Shown piece by piece: positions 13,332-23,130 of a stretch of 64,000 nucleotides of DNA. Origin of the DNA: Rhytidiadelphus loreus (Eukaryota > Streptophyta > Bryopsida > Hypnales > Hylocomiaceae); assembly GCA_947034895.1 (NCBI GenBank), contig OX344765.1, positions 2,299,001-2,363,000 of the forward strand. The letters are read 5' to 3'. A model generated the notes under the pieces. It had not been told where the DNA came from. It was given only the letters and a program-made list of their open reading frames with translations, and searched no databases. Numbering within the stretch: the first letter of the stretch is position 1; every line of letters begins with the position of its first letter. Position numbers and translations under genes: made by a program.

Positions 13332-14534
13332 TTTAGCAAATTATCATGTAGTAATTTCCAAAAAATTCAAGCACACACTTGGATTCTACATTTTGCCATG
13401 TGAAAATAAGCTTTGTACCTTTACTATGGGGAATGATTAAAATCTCTCATAGAATGTCATTAGTCCCAAAATATTAAAGCCACTTTCAATTTTTTCTTTT
13501 TTCTTTTTTTGCACATAGTATGGATTTAATTTAATTTTGTTGGTTTTTTAGTTACATTTATGGACTAAAAAATTACACCAGAAAAATGCCAATGGTTTAT
13601 ACAATTAATTAAAATTCCATGGTTTCTTTTTTATAAAGAGCCTATCTACTATGGAATTTTTCATACATGAGATTTTTTATGTCTCTTTAGTCTATGACTG
13701 AGATCATATCTAACATAGACATTGCAAATTAGATGCATAATAAACCTGATGGTGGGAAACCACCCACCCACCCACTATGGGTGTGGTCTTAATTAACTAG
13801 CAAACCCACCTTTGTGACAGGTGGTAATTTTCAAATTACTAATTATGACCACTATGGAGCTTCTTCCCTCCAAGTTTTGTGGTATTTGTAACGGCCTCCC
13901 ATCCTGTGTCTCACATCTTTGAGCTTGGACTGAGGCGACTTACCTTGGCGTGTTTTTTTTCTTGGAGTGTGCTTGGCTCTTGGGCTTCCACCTTGTGGAA
14001 AGAATGGCAAAGGTCTCTTTGCTTTATAGACTTAGTAGATTGTTTGGGGATTTTTGCTGTGATAGTGATGCAGTTTACCTTGTGACTTTGTTACTTGCTC
14101 CTGATTTGTTTTTGTTGGATTTGGGACATAGATAGCAATTGGCTGATGCTTAAGACACCTGGTGCATCCTCACTAACTTCACATTGACTTGTGTTTGTGT
14201 TTGGGACGGGCACAGGTGAGGCACAGCCTTCAAATCCAGTTTTCTACAACATGGAATTGGTGCAAGTTGTTTACTGTCAAGCATATGGAATTACTTTGAT
14301 GGAGAATATATATTTTCTATCCTATGCTTGTTGTTTTTTCTTGTGAATAGACAGGATGGGATACAACACTTTTTATGATATTTTATTATGATTTGAAATC
14401 CCTAAGTGTAGAACTTGGGATACTTGAACTTTGTGATGTATTCATTTGTAAGTTAAGTTACAATAAAGCATTATGTGTAGTTTTGATAAAGGTGAAGCCC
14501 TGTTTCAGGGGTGTTTCAGTCTTAGTCTCTTCTT
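13332..14534 (+). repeat. E1 5' LTR-like direct repeat
   Basis: It is nearly identical to 19001-20203. Landmarks shared with the E3 and E5 repeats, in order, are: a (CCCA)n run followed by CTATGGGTG (13760-13792); the block AATGGCAAAGGTCTCTTTG (14003-14021); CATAGATA-CAATTGG (14127); GGCACAGGTGAGGC (14209), which contains a strong donor-like CAG|GTGAGG; and the terminal CTTAGTCTCTTCTT. Short frames in it (13879-14085, 14375-14563) are not conserved between families, so they are unlikely to be translated beyond the first few codons. Confidence 0.75.
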
Positions 14535-14643
14535 TGGTTTATCCAATCACACAGGTGTGGTGAGCATCTGTCTCCACTTTTGGATTTACTACACTACATG
14601 CCTTTATTTATACCAATGGACTAATCTGACTTAATGCTCTTAC

Positions 14644-14660
14644 GATACTGTCATGTAGGA
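14644..14660 (+). promoter_or_regulatory. Putative 3' splice acceptor of E1 ORF1
   Basis: GATACTGTCATGTAG|GAATC. The equivalent acceptors are TATGTAG|GAATC in E3 (21459/21460) and CCACATAG|GATAC in E5 (28235/28236). In all three the conserved protein frame starts exactly at the G after AG, in phase 0. Conservation starts here and is lost upstream, as expected for an exon edge. Confidence 0.55.
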
Positions 14661-16281
14661 ATCACATATTTCATGGGCAAAGGAGCTTACAACATTAGGA
14701 TACAGTGATCCACTCCCTTGTCCTTCGCCAGCAGTACAATCTGTGATTTGTACAATTGCCGATGAAGAGATTCATTCTTATATTCAAACAACAGACAATG
14801 CTGCGCTACTGGACAGAGATGAGGATGGTGAGCATGCGCCGTTGCTCCTCACCACGCTTGATTTATCGCATTGGACGGCAGTTATGATGGCGGCCATTAT
14901 CGACAAGAATAAAGGTTTAGAGCGATTACGCGAGGCGCATCAAGCGCTGGGACCCCTGTTGGAGCGCGATGAACTTGAATTTTTGGAAGCTGCGGGGAAC
15001 ACTCGACGCGTCGAGGCTGCACTTCGTTTGGCTAATCCCCATGAAGAATGGGCGGACCTGCCCCCACCGGTGGACTTGTCACAGACTGGTGCAACGGAAT
15101 CTCCGGGGCTACACTCGCTACTTGCGAAGCTCAACATCGCACCTGCTCATAAAGCAGCAATCGAAGATCTTTCCGAGTCTATTATTACAACACAATCGGA
15201 AAAAGAATTGTCTTCACTGGATACTGCTGGTAAGGGTCCTGCTATTCCGTTTCTCCCTCCACGCACTGTAGAAGAGCAATTAGCTGGCAAGGGTCATCGC
15301 ACATGGTGCTTACCCAATATAAACCTGCTGTCTCCTATATCTGTCCATATGTGGAAAGTTTGGGCCAATTTGAGTGACAAAGAGGTTCAGCTGTGTGAAG
15401 AAAAAGCACTTAGTTGCACTGGTCTCATTGAAAAACCTGTAGAAATGGTCAACGCTTTTCCTATAGCGTTGTATGACCACCACAAGTGCACTACTACAGC
15501 GATTAATGTTCATACCAAGTTGGATGTGCTTACTTGTGCTCCAAGGAGTCCCAAGTTCACTTCACAACTTTGGAATTGCCAGAGACCTTACATCAGATGT
15601 AAGTGTAGTCAAAACGCTAAAACTAGCTGCAAAGGAAACATGCTGTGGTTTGATCATAGCATTTGGTTCTTGATCAATAATCTACCAAAGTTTTTTCCGG
15701 ATAATACATATCCCTCACTACAATCCAAGTACGGTGCTTTCTTAACGTGGATGAAGGGAGCGGCTAGATTTGCAGTGAAACAACAGATCACGTTTATTAC
15801 GGTGAGAAATCTTATGCATACTGCGGCAGTGGAGTTTGCTAGCGATGCTTCCCAGAAGCTACTGGCGAAACATTATGATGCCCCGGGTGCCAGAAAAGTG
15901 GAGAGGTTATTCAAACCAGCATCCTTCTCGATTGAGGTAGCGCCCACTCCACCGCAAAAACGTCGAAGACTGAACATGAACGTATCAACTAATCCCGATC
16001 CACAGCAGGCTCAACATCGCACTCCTATCAATCACCAATATCGGAATGGAGGGCGCAGCGGAGGACGTCCCAATGCTGGACGTGGCAATTATAACAGGAA
16101 TTATCGCTCCCCAGGTGGATTTCAAATTTTTGACGCGCATACACCACGCCTGGATAATACTCCTACGTCGGTACGCTCTGAATATCATCGCAATGATACT
16201 ACAGCTCACCACTCTGGTGACTCTCGACCTAAACCTCGACCCCCCATTCAAGGAAGGATCCTGAACTGGGATAACATTTAA
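14659..16281 (+). CDS. E1 ORF1, Gag-like protein of unknown family
   Basis: The conserved frame starts directly after a splice-acceptor-like TGTAG at 14658 and has no ATG nearby. The first exon is therefore probably upstream. About 540 codons run to the TAA at 16279. The middle (residues ~277-324, counted from 14659) holds six Cys (277, 293, 307, 314, 316, 324) plus HH before C277; all six are conserved in E3 and E5, which suggests a metal-binding core. A basic patch PPQKRRRLN (~432-439) resembles a nuclear localisation signal. The C-terminus is Gly/Arg/Asn-rich (GGR repeats ~464-485), typical of RNA binding, and ends in GRILNWDN. Position upstream of an RT and the basic tail suggest a nucleocapsid-like role. 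No known domain was recognised. The exon is uninterrupted in this copy. Confidence 0.75.
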   Translation, partial: ESHISWAKELTTLGYSDPLPCPSPAVQSVICTIADEEIHSYIQTTDNAALLDRDEDGEHAPLLLTTLDLSHWTAVMMAAIIDKNKGLERLREAHQALGPLLERDELEFLEAAGNTRRVEAALRLANPHEEWADLPPPVDLSQTGATESPGLHSLLAKLNIAPAHKAAIEDLSESIITTQSEKELSSLDTAGKGPAIPFLPPRTVEEQLAGKGHRTWCLPNINLLSPISVHMWKVWANLSDKEVQLCEEKALSCTGLIEKPVEMVNAFPIALYDHHKCTTTAINVHTKLDVLTCAPRSPKFTSQLWNCQRPYIRCKCSQNAKTSCKGNMLWFDHSIWFLINNLPKFFPDNTYPSLQSKYGAFLTWMKGAARFAVKQQITFITVRNLMHTAAVEFASDASQKLLAKHYDAPGARKVERLFKPASFSIEVAPTPPQKRRRLNMNVSTNPDPQQAQHRTPINHQYRNGGRSGGRPNAGRGNYNRNYRSPGGFQIFDAHTPRLDNTPTSVRSEYHRNDTTAHHSGDSRPKPRPPIQGRILNWDNI

Positions 16282-16677
16282 AAGTTCTCTCCATCACAAC
16301 TGGGCATCTGTGTGCTCAGTTCCTGATCGATTGATATGGTCAGCTTCGATCAGTCTAAGCTACCCGCTTGGCTGATTTACTTATTTTTTGGCTGCTTTTA
16401 CTCGTAGTGACGTACTAAGCACAGATCGTTCTACTCCCAGTAGCTAGTAAGAGTATCCTTTGATATTCTCCTGTTATCGCATGTAATTACGGCAGTTACA
16501 CAGCTAGCGATCTGGACTGTTTCAGGCCCTGAGAGGATCTCAATTTGGCTTTGATGACTTGTCCATCTGATCTATTTTTGTATTTGCTATTGGGACCACC
16601 TATAGTGTGGCCCAATTCTTTATAATTTAAATACAATACTATCTAATTTACATTGCTATATGTGTTCCATCATACAG
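16282..16677. other. E1 ORF1-ORF2 spacer, probably intronic for ORF2
   Basis: This ~396-bp stretch has no coding frame. It contains repeats of a TCGATCAG-like motif that also occur, doubled, in the E5 spacer (29930-30090). E3 has only ~39 bp here, so the spacer is dispensable. It ends in the acceptor-like CATCATACAG (16668-16677). Confidence 0.45.
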
Positions 16678-18824
16678 ATTCCGGAAGAGTTGTTATCACA
16701 AACAGCTATGGTCGCATTAAAGTTAAACGAAATGCTTCCAGCAAAAAATCTGGCTTCATAAAACTCAAGTATTGTAACTGAGCTCTTGAGTGGATCAATC
16801 TGCGAAGATTGTTTCACGATCTATTGATCTATTATAACTTTGACCACCTGTGTCCAACTCTGGACAACATTGTGTTTGCGTGGTCTTACGTGGATAACAT
16901 CGCAACCATGCTATATAAACCTTCTGCGGTATTCAAGCACTTTTCGTTCATTCAGTTGTTAGATCCAACTACGCAATGTGCATGCCTATCCGCAAAAAGA
17001 TTTCATAAATTCCTTGATCCGCTAACTCGAAATGAAACTACCGCATACTGTAAAAGCTCAATGCACGTCCGGACTATGGATCTGGCAATCATCCAGCACC
17101 CAGGACTGAAAAATACAATTAGCCAAGGATTAAACCACATACCTGTGAGGCCTACCAACATCACGCACGCTGTTGCGACAGCACTAGATGCGTTTGAACA
17201 ACTGGTTCCCATATTACAACTCCAATCCACCGATTTTCCAATTGATGCTGCTCACTCGCGGTTACGAGACATCTGTTCAGACTTGCTCAGACAAGCAGCA
17301 AGGTCGAACAAGTATGGACTGCGCATGAATGGTACCATGATCTTGGATGTCCCCACGGTCCAGAATGAACTTCAATGGATTACCAAGCATCTATACATAT
17401 CTGGTCTTGACAAAGCTAACAACAATGCTTGCTTCATGTGCATCAAGCACATCCGTCTCCAAGCTTTGGAAAGATTAAACGGGGCAGATTTCACTCCCTG
17501 TAAAGATAACAGCATCTGGGCTTTACCTACTAGGATATTGGACAACGTACAAGCAGAATTGTTACTGATATTACCCGAATGTCCCCCTATTTTTCAAGCG
17601 CTCCCTTATCTCATGGCAACGTTCAAACAGCATAAAAATAAGTATCGCTGGCTGACGAATGCATACCGCATAGTCTTCTCGAATATCGCCACGTTACTAA
17701 CCCTGACTTCCAATGCAATTTTAGAAACGATACAGCAATGGGCGGCAATCACAGAAAATGGCTATTCCAATTTTCTACACGCCAATACCTCCATGTATTG
17801 GAGCATTGACTCTGTGTTGGACGCCACTTTAAATCTGCCCTCCACAATTCACGATGTGTTCGTGGCAGATATCACCCAATGCTATGAATCGATTCCTTTG
17901 ACTGGCTCGGACAATCTGCTGGAGGCTGTTTCCTTCATCACACGGATTGCGTTCAGACACTCCAGTAAGCTCCATCCTCGAGCTACCACGACTATGTGGG
18001 TACGACTTGATCAAACTGGGGTCCCTGCAGCAGTAAAATGGGCTACCACACGACCATCCTATGCAAACTGGATTTCTTTGAATGCTGATCGCCTCATCAA
18101 CCTGCATGACTGGCTCATGAAAAACTGTGTTATCACACTAGGAGATCGTGTATGGCGCCAAACCATGGGTATTCCAATGGGATTTTCTTGTTCACCCGTG
18201 TGGTGTAACATTTATCTCATGTCTTACGAGATTAAATTTATTCAGCGTTTGGCCAAACTAGGGCGAAAAGATATTTTGACACAATTCCAAAGTGCATTTC
18301 GGTACATAGACGATCTTTGCCTCCTTAATGTTGGCAACCCTCGTCAATTTCTATCTCAGGACCAACCCAAGACGGAATCCAACCCCTTTTGGATCTACCC
18401 GCTGGATATCCTAAAAATCAAGGAAGAAACAGCCAAATTCTCTGAAACTGATCCTTCACGAGGTATACAGGCGCACTTTATGAATGTAGAGCTATCGGTC
18501 AATGAAGCCTTCCCTGAGAAATACAAGTTTCAGAAATATGACAAACGGAGAAGCTTACCGTTCCCTTACACACAGTACATCAAGTTCAGGTCGAATAGAC
18601 CGATTCAACAGGCTTATAATATTGCCATATCACAAGTGCTCCCCATCCTATACATCTCCAACACGGATGATGCAGCAATTGTCGAAATTCAACAAGTCAT
18701 CAATACTATGGTCAACAATGGCTTCAAGCGTGAGCGCTTGGTCAAAAGCATCTACAAATTCCTATACAATGGACCCTTTCCTGAGGTCAAAATCAATCTA
18801 CAGCACATACGTGACTCACTGTAA
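16678..18824 (+). CDS. E1 ORF2, Penelope-like reverse transcriptase with one internal stop
   Basis: The conserved frame begins after an acceptor-like CATACAG (16677) with a 2-nt partial codon and runs ~714 codons. Relative to E3 and E5 (AGA and CGG), codon 16779-16781 is TGA, the only lesion; 18824 ends the frame. Numbered from 16680: a block TMDLAIIQ near residue 132; FKQHKNKYRWLTN (~315), the position of the KxHK motif of Penelope-type RTs; motif A DITQCYESIP (Asp397); motif B QTMGIPMGFSCSP (494); motif C RYIDDL (Tyr542, with both catalytic Asp); then a thumb with KYDKRR and NNGFKRERL. It ends ~170 residues after YIDD. This leaves no room for a C-terminal GIY-YIG nuclease, and none is seen N-terminally. 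The RT would copy the element RNA. Confidence 0.8.
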
Positions 18825-18876
18825 GTCTCTATTACTTCACAATAGAAGTTTGAAAGAATTACCATGAAGTTTAAGC

Positions 18877-18911
18877 CTGGTATGCACCTCTATAGGGGTG
18901 TGGCATACCAG
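18877..18911 (+). promoter_or_regulatory. E1 3' stem-loop
   Basis: CTGGTATGC at 18877-18885 pairs perfectly with GCATACCAG at 18903-18911. Inside it, CACCTC/GGGGTG flanks a TATA loop, so the RNA could form one long hairpin. The same structure is in E3 (25335-25369). It lies just past the ORF2 stop and just before the G-rich tract and TTC run. This is a plausible recognition element for reverse transcription or a 3' end signal. Confidence 0.55.
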
Positions 18912-18940
18912 TGCCTCACTTCTATAGTGGTAACATCACC

Positions 18941-18955
18941 AGGGGTGGTGGAGGG
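18941..18955 (+). promoter_or_regulatory. G-rich tract abutting the E1 3' direct repeat
   Basis: GGGGTGGTGGAGGG directly precedes the TTC run and is identical in E3 (25432-25445). Its position matches a polypurine tract, the plus-strand primer of LTR elements, but the T residues make it atypical. It could instead form a G-quadruplex or be part of a 3' recognition element. Confidence 0.45.
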
Positions 18956-19000
18956 TCTTCTTCTTCTTCTTCTTCTTCTTCTTCTTCTTCTTCTTCTTCT
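18956..19000 (+). repeat. (TTC)n run opening the E1 3' direct repeat
   Basis: About fifteen TTC units lie between the G-rich tract and the TTTAGCAA start of repeat A2. The run is slightly longer than at the 5' edge (13294-13331), as expected for a slippage-prone microsatellite carried by the element. Confidence 0.8.
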
Positions 19001-20203
19001 TTAGCAAATTATCATGTAGTAATTTCCAAAAAATTCAAGCACACACTTGGATTCTACATTTTGCCATGTGAAAATAAGCTTTGTACCTTTACTATGGGGA
19101 ATGATTAAAATCTCTCATAGAATGTCATTAGTCCCAAAATATTAAAGCCACTTTCAATTTTTTCTTTTTTCTTTTTTTGCACATAGTATGGATTTAATTT
19201 AATTTTGTTGGTTTTTTAGTTACATTTATGGACTAAAAAATTACACCAGAAAAATGCCAATGGTTTATACAATTAATTAAAATTCCATGGTTTCTTTTTT
19301 ATAAAGAGCCTATCTACTATGGAATTTTTCATACATGAGATTTTTTATGTCTCTTTAGTCTATGACTGAGATCATATCTAACATAGACATTGCAAATTAG
19401 ATGCATAATAAACCTGATGGTGGGAAACCACCCACCCACCCACTATGGGTGTGGTCTTAATTAACTAGCAAACCCACCTTTGTGACAGGTGGTAATTTTC
19501 AAATTACTAATTATGACCACTATGGAGCTTCTTCCCTCCAAGTTTTGTGGTATTTGTAACGGCCTCCCATCCTGTGTCTCACATCTTTGAGCTTGGACTG
19601 AGGCGACTTACCTTGGCGTGTGTTTTTTCTTGGAGTGTGCTTGGCTCTTGGGCTTCCACCTTGTGGAAAGAATGGCAAAGGTCTCTTTGCTTTATAGACT
19701 TAGTAGATTGTTTGGGGATTTTTGCTGTGATAGTGATGCAGTTTACCTTGTGACTTTGTTACTTGCTCCTGATTTGTTTTTGTTGGATTTGGGACATAGA
19801 TAGCAATTGACTGATGCTTAAGACACCTGGTGCATCCTCACTAACTTCACATTGACTTGTGTTTGTGTTTGGGACGGGCACAGGTGAGGCACAGCCTTCA
19901 AATCCAGTTTTCTACAACATGGAATTGGTGCAAGTTGTTTACTGTCAAGCATATGGAATTACTTTGATGGAGAATATATATTTTCTATCCTATGCTTGTT
20001 GTTTTTTCTTGTGAATAGACAGGGATGGGATACAACACTTTTTATGATATTTTATTATGATTTGAAATCCCTAAGTGTAGAACTTGGGATACTTGAACTT
20101 TGTGATGTATTCATTTGTAAGTTAAGTTACAGTAAAGCATTATGTGTAGTTTTGATAAAGGTGAAGCCCTATTTCAGGGGTGTGTCAGTCTTAGTCTCTT
20201 CTT
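19001..20203 (+). repeat. E1 3' LTR-like direct repeat
   Basis: This is the near-identical partner of 13332-14534. Differences seen by eye include single substitutions at the TGTTTTTT/TTTTTTTT stretch, CAATTGACTG/CAATTGGCTG, CAGTAAAG/CAATAAAG, CCTATTTC/CCTGTTTC and GTGTGTCAG/GTGTTTCAG, plus one extra G in GACAGGGATGG. It closes with CTTAGTCTCTTCTT and merges into a TTC run shared with the start of E3. Confidence 0.8.
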
Positions 20204-20216
20204 CTTCTTCTTCTTC

Positions 20217-21340
20217 GGCTATCGTGGTGTACATACCAATAAAATGTAAATATTAGGTTTATTTCCCTAATTTATTTACACTTAGCCTTTCTGAAGTATG
20301 AACCAAAAAATCCTTTAGACCTTTTTTGGTATTAAATTTCAAAATAGAAATTCTCCAAAATAAATATAAATTGCCCATTCTTCTATTCTATATTTTTTCT
20401 ATTCTCTTTTTACAAAATCATTTCTTCTGAAATTGATGTTTTTTATAAAGATAAAAAGAAATATTTTATGCCTTGAGTTATAAATTTTTAAAATCCTAGT
20501 TCAAACCATTGTAATGGTTGTACAAAAATAATCACATGGGAGTTCATAGCCTGACTGGTCATTAGTACCACCCACCCACCCACTATGGGTGGACAATTAT
20601 TTGGCTCCCTCCCATTCTATGCCTAGTAGTTTTCAAACTACCTCATTAATACCTCTATGAGGTGTTTCCCACCAAATTAGTAACTATATGATGGCTTTCT
20701 TTTGCCAAACTCACCATCTTGCTTGTGACGGTTCCATGTAGTGGTGTTTTGGGAGGATTCTTGTCTGTGCAACTCTTGAGCTTCTTACAGAATGGCAAAG
20801 GTCTCTTTGGGCAATAGTTGGTTTTTATGTTTTGATCAATTTGTTTGCTTTAGCCTTGTGATGTATGACCTCTTGATTTTTTCTTGATCTCTTTAACAAA
20901 AGCATTTGTGATCTGTGACATAGATAACAATTGGCCTTCAGCTGTAGACACCTGTTACAACCTCACTAACACTACATTGGTTTGTTGTGTGCATTGGGAT
21001 GGGTACAGGTGAGGCTGGGCCTTCAGATCTTGAGTTCCTTTTTTGGATTTCATGGAAGAAGACATTTTTTCAAGCACTTTAAACTTCTTATAGTGAATGT
21101 GCTCTTTAGGGATATTTTTATGGATATTTGTACTTGGTTTCCTTCTTTTAGGATGTTACTTCAAACTTTATGCTATATTGGTTCCACTTAAAATAGTATC
21201 TTACCTTGATACTATTTTTATTCCATTTGTGGAAAGCTTGTTTATATCTTGGTTTGTAAAAATTATGCCTTGGTTTGGTTACAGTTAGATGATGATAAGA
21301 TGAAGCCCAGTTCTGGGATGTTTAGTCTTAGTCTCTTCTT
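20217..21340 (+). repeat. E3 5' LTR-like direct repeat
   Basis: Identical by eye to 25484-26607 except for one base. Shared landmarks with E1: the (CCCA)n/CTATGGGTGG block (20567-20592), AATGGCAAAGGTCTCTTTG (20791-20809), CATAGATAACAATTGG (20919), GGTACAGGTGAGGC (21002) and the terminal GTCTTAGTCTCTTCTT. Between landmarks E1 and E3 are strongly diverged, so the landmarks are good candidates for functional sites. Confidence 0.75.
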
Positions 21341-21459
21341 TGTTTTTCTAACCATACAGGAGTGGTGAGCTCTTGTCTTCATTTTTTCATCTTTTTAAAC
21401 TACTGCGAGGTCTGAACATGGCATATTTCCTATCTAAATGCAAATATATTCGTATGTAG

Positions 21460-23091
21460 GAATCGCAAAATGGCTGGCTACAGGATTTTGTAACCATTGG
21501 TTACAATGACCCACTTCCATCACCGTCACCTGCTGTGCAATCCGTCATTTCTTCAATTGCAGATCAGGAGGTTCATGCTTTCATTCAGAAAGAAGACAAT
21601 GCTGCACTGCTGGATCGCGATGACGAGGGTGAGCATGCCCCGCTTCTGCTCACCACACTAGACTTATCACACTAGACGGCAATAATGATGGCTGCATTCG
21701 TGGATAAGAGCAAAGGTCTGGAACGTCTTCAGGAGGCTCACCAAGCCCTGAGCCAGCTCCTGGAACGAGATGAGCTTGAATTCATTGAAGCTGCTGGAAA
21801 TACTAGGCGAGTAGAAAGCGCCTTACGAGCTGCAAATCCACACGAGGAGTGGGGCGACCTGCCACCTGCTACGGACATCTCCCTAGCCGGACAAAGCTCT
21901 ACACCTTCGCTGCATCCGCTATTGGCGAAAATCAACATAGCACCTGCGCACAAAGCTGCGATTGAAGATCTGTCTGAGTCAATACAGACCACACAATCCG
22001 AAAAGGAGATGTCAACTCTTAATGCTGCCGGTAAGGGACCCTCAATTCCGTTTCTTCCTCCCCGCTCTGTTGAGGACCAACTTTCGTCCCGTTCCCACAG
22101 GACCTGGTGCCTTTCAAATATTAACCTACTTGCCCCAATCACAGTCCACATGTGGAAGTTGTGGGCTGATCTTTCTGATCAAGAAGTAGTTTTTTGCGAG
22201 GAGAGAGCTCTGAGTTGCACTGGCCTGCATGAAAAACCTGTGGAATTAGTCAATGCATTTCCGATTGCTCTATATGACCACCACAAGTGTACAACCACTG
22301 CTATCAACATCCATACTAAGTTGGACATTCTTACTTGTGCTCCTAGGAGCCCAAAATTTACGTCTCAGCTGTGGAATTGTCAAAGGCCCTATATCAGATG
22401 CAAATGCAGCCAAAATGCTAAAACGGGTTGTAAAGGCAACATGCTTTGGTTTGACCATAGCATTTGGTTCATGATTAACAATTTGCCTAGGTTCTTCCCT
22501 GACAATACTTATCCATCCTTGCCCTCCAAATACGGAGCTTTTCTCACATGGATGAAGAGTGCTGCAAAATATGCAGTGAAGACACAGATCACTTTTATCG
22601 CTGTACGCAGGCTTATGGAAACTGCAGCCTTGGAGTTTGCCACTGATCCTGCACAAAAATTACTTCCAAAACACTATGACGCACCAGGAGCGCGAAAAGT
22701 GGAGCGACTCTTTAAACCAGCTTCTTTCTCTATTGAGACTGCACCTATGCCACCCCAGAAACGGCGCAGACTGAACATGAATGTCTCAGCTGCTGCGGAG
22801 ATGCCTCCCGCTCAACAACGGACCCCACCCACCTACCCGAATCGGAACGGTGGTCGTGGAGCTGGCAGATCCAGAGGAGGTAGAGGGAATTACAATCGTA
22901 ATTATAACTCCCCAGGCGGATTTCAATTCTTTGGAGGCAATCAGCGTCGACAGGACCAGTCACCAACGTCTTCCGTTCACTCTGAATACCAGAGGAACAA
23001 TATCCTGTCCCCTTCTACAGCAACGGACAACAGATCGAAGCCACGATCTATCCCAATCCAAGGCCGGATTTTAAATTGGGACAACATGTAG
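21460..23091 (+). CDS. E3 ORF1, Gag-like, one nonsense codon
   Basis: The frame begins at acceptor TATGTAG|GAATC (21459/21460) and runs to TAG at 23089, 543 codons. Codon 21673-21675 is TAG where E1 has TGG (Trp in DLSHWTA). That single G-to-A change leaves 468 open codons from ATG 21685 onward. The six-Cys core, the PPQKRRRLN basic patch and a Gly/Arg/Asn-rich tail ending GRILNWDN are all present. Protein similarity to E1 ORF1 is high while third positions differ widely, which suggests both lineages evolved under selection for protein function. Reinitiation at 21685 could make an N-terminally shortened protein. Confidence 0.7.
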
Positions 23092-23130
23092 TCATGTAGA
23101 TTCTTACTTTTACAACTTGCTATTTCTCAG

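Larger units (their letters stand above)
13294..20203 (+). mobile_element. Retroelement E1, full length with LTR-like direct repeats
   Basis: The order is TTC repeat (13294-13331), direct repeat A1 (13332-14534), leader intron region, ORF1, ORF2, 3' hairpin, G-rich tract, TTC repeat (18956-19000), and direct repeat A2 (19001-20203). A1 and A2 are about 1203 bp each and nearly identical; by eye I find about six differences, which implies recent insertion. Both end in CTTAGTCTCTTCTT. They lack the TG...CA ends of integrase-made LTRs, and no conserved tRNA-type primer site follows A1. E3 starts directly in the TTC run that closes A2. No integrase, RNase H, GIY-YIG or tyrosine recombinase was seen. 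ORF2 carries one internal stop, so this copy is probably not fully competent. Confidence 0.8.

Noticed and set aside
13879..14135. Open frames inside the E1 direct repeat as genes
   Set aside because: They recur only because the repeat is duplicated; they are not conserved in E3 or E5 beyond the first six codons after the shared ATG.
16678..18824. Group II intron, LINE or telomerase reverse transcriptase
   Set aside because: No maturase/HNH, AP-endonuclease or telomerase TEN/TRBD signatures are visible; the KxHK-like block and the thumb fit Penelope-type RTs better.
18956..19000. TTC runs as telomeric repeats
   Set aside because: Plant telomeres are TTTAGGG-type; TTC is a simple microsatellite, so the resemblance to telomeric arrays is only in arrangement.
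18911..19108. Poly-Ser open frame across the TTC run
   Set aside because: It is a translation of the microsatellite and spans the element boundary.
13294..20203. Ordinary Gypsy or Copia LTR retrotransposon
   Set aside because: The repeats do not start TG or end CA, no conserved tRNA-type primer site follows the 5' repeat, and the RT motifs (GIPMGFSCSP, RYIDDL) with no protease, RNase H or integrase do not fit.
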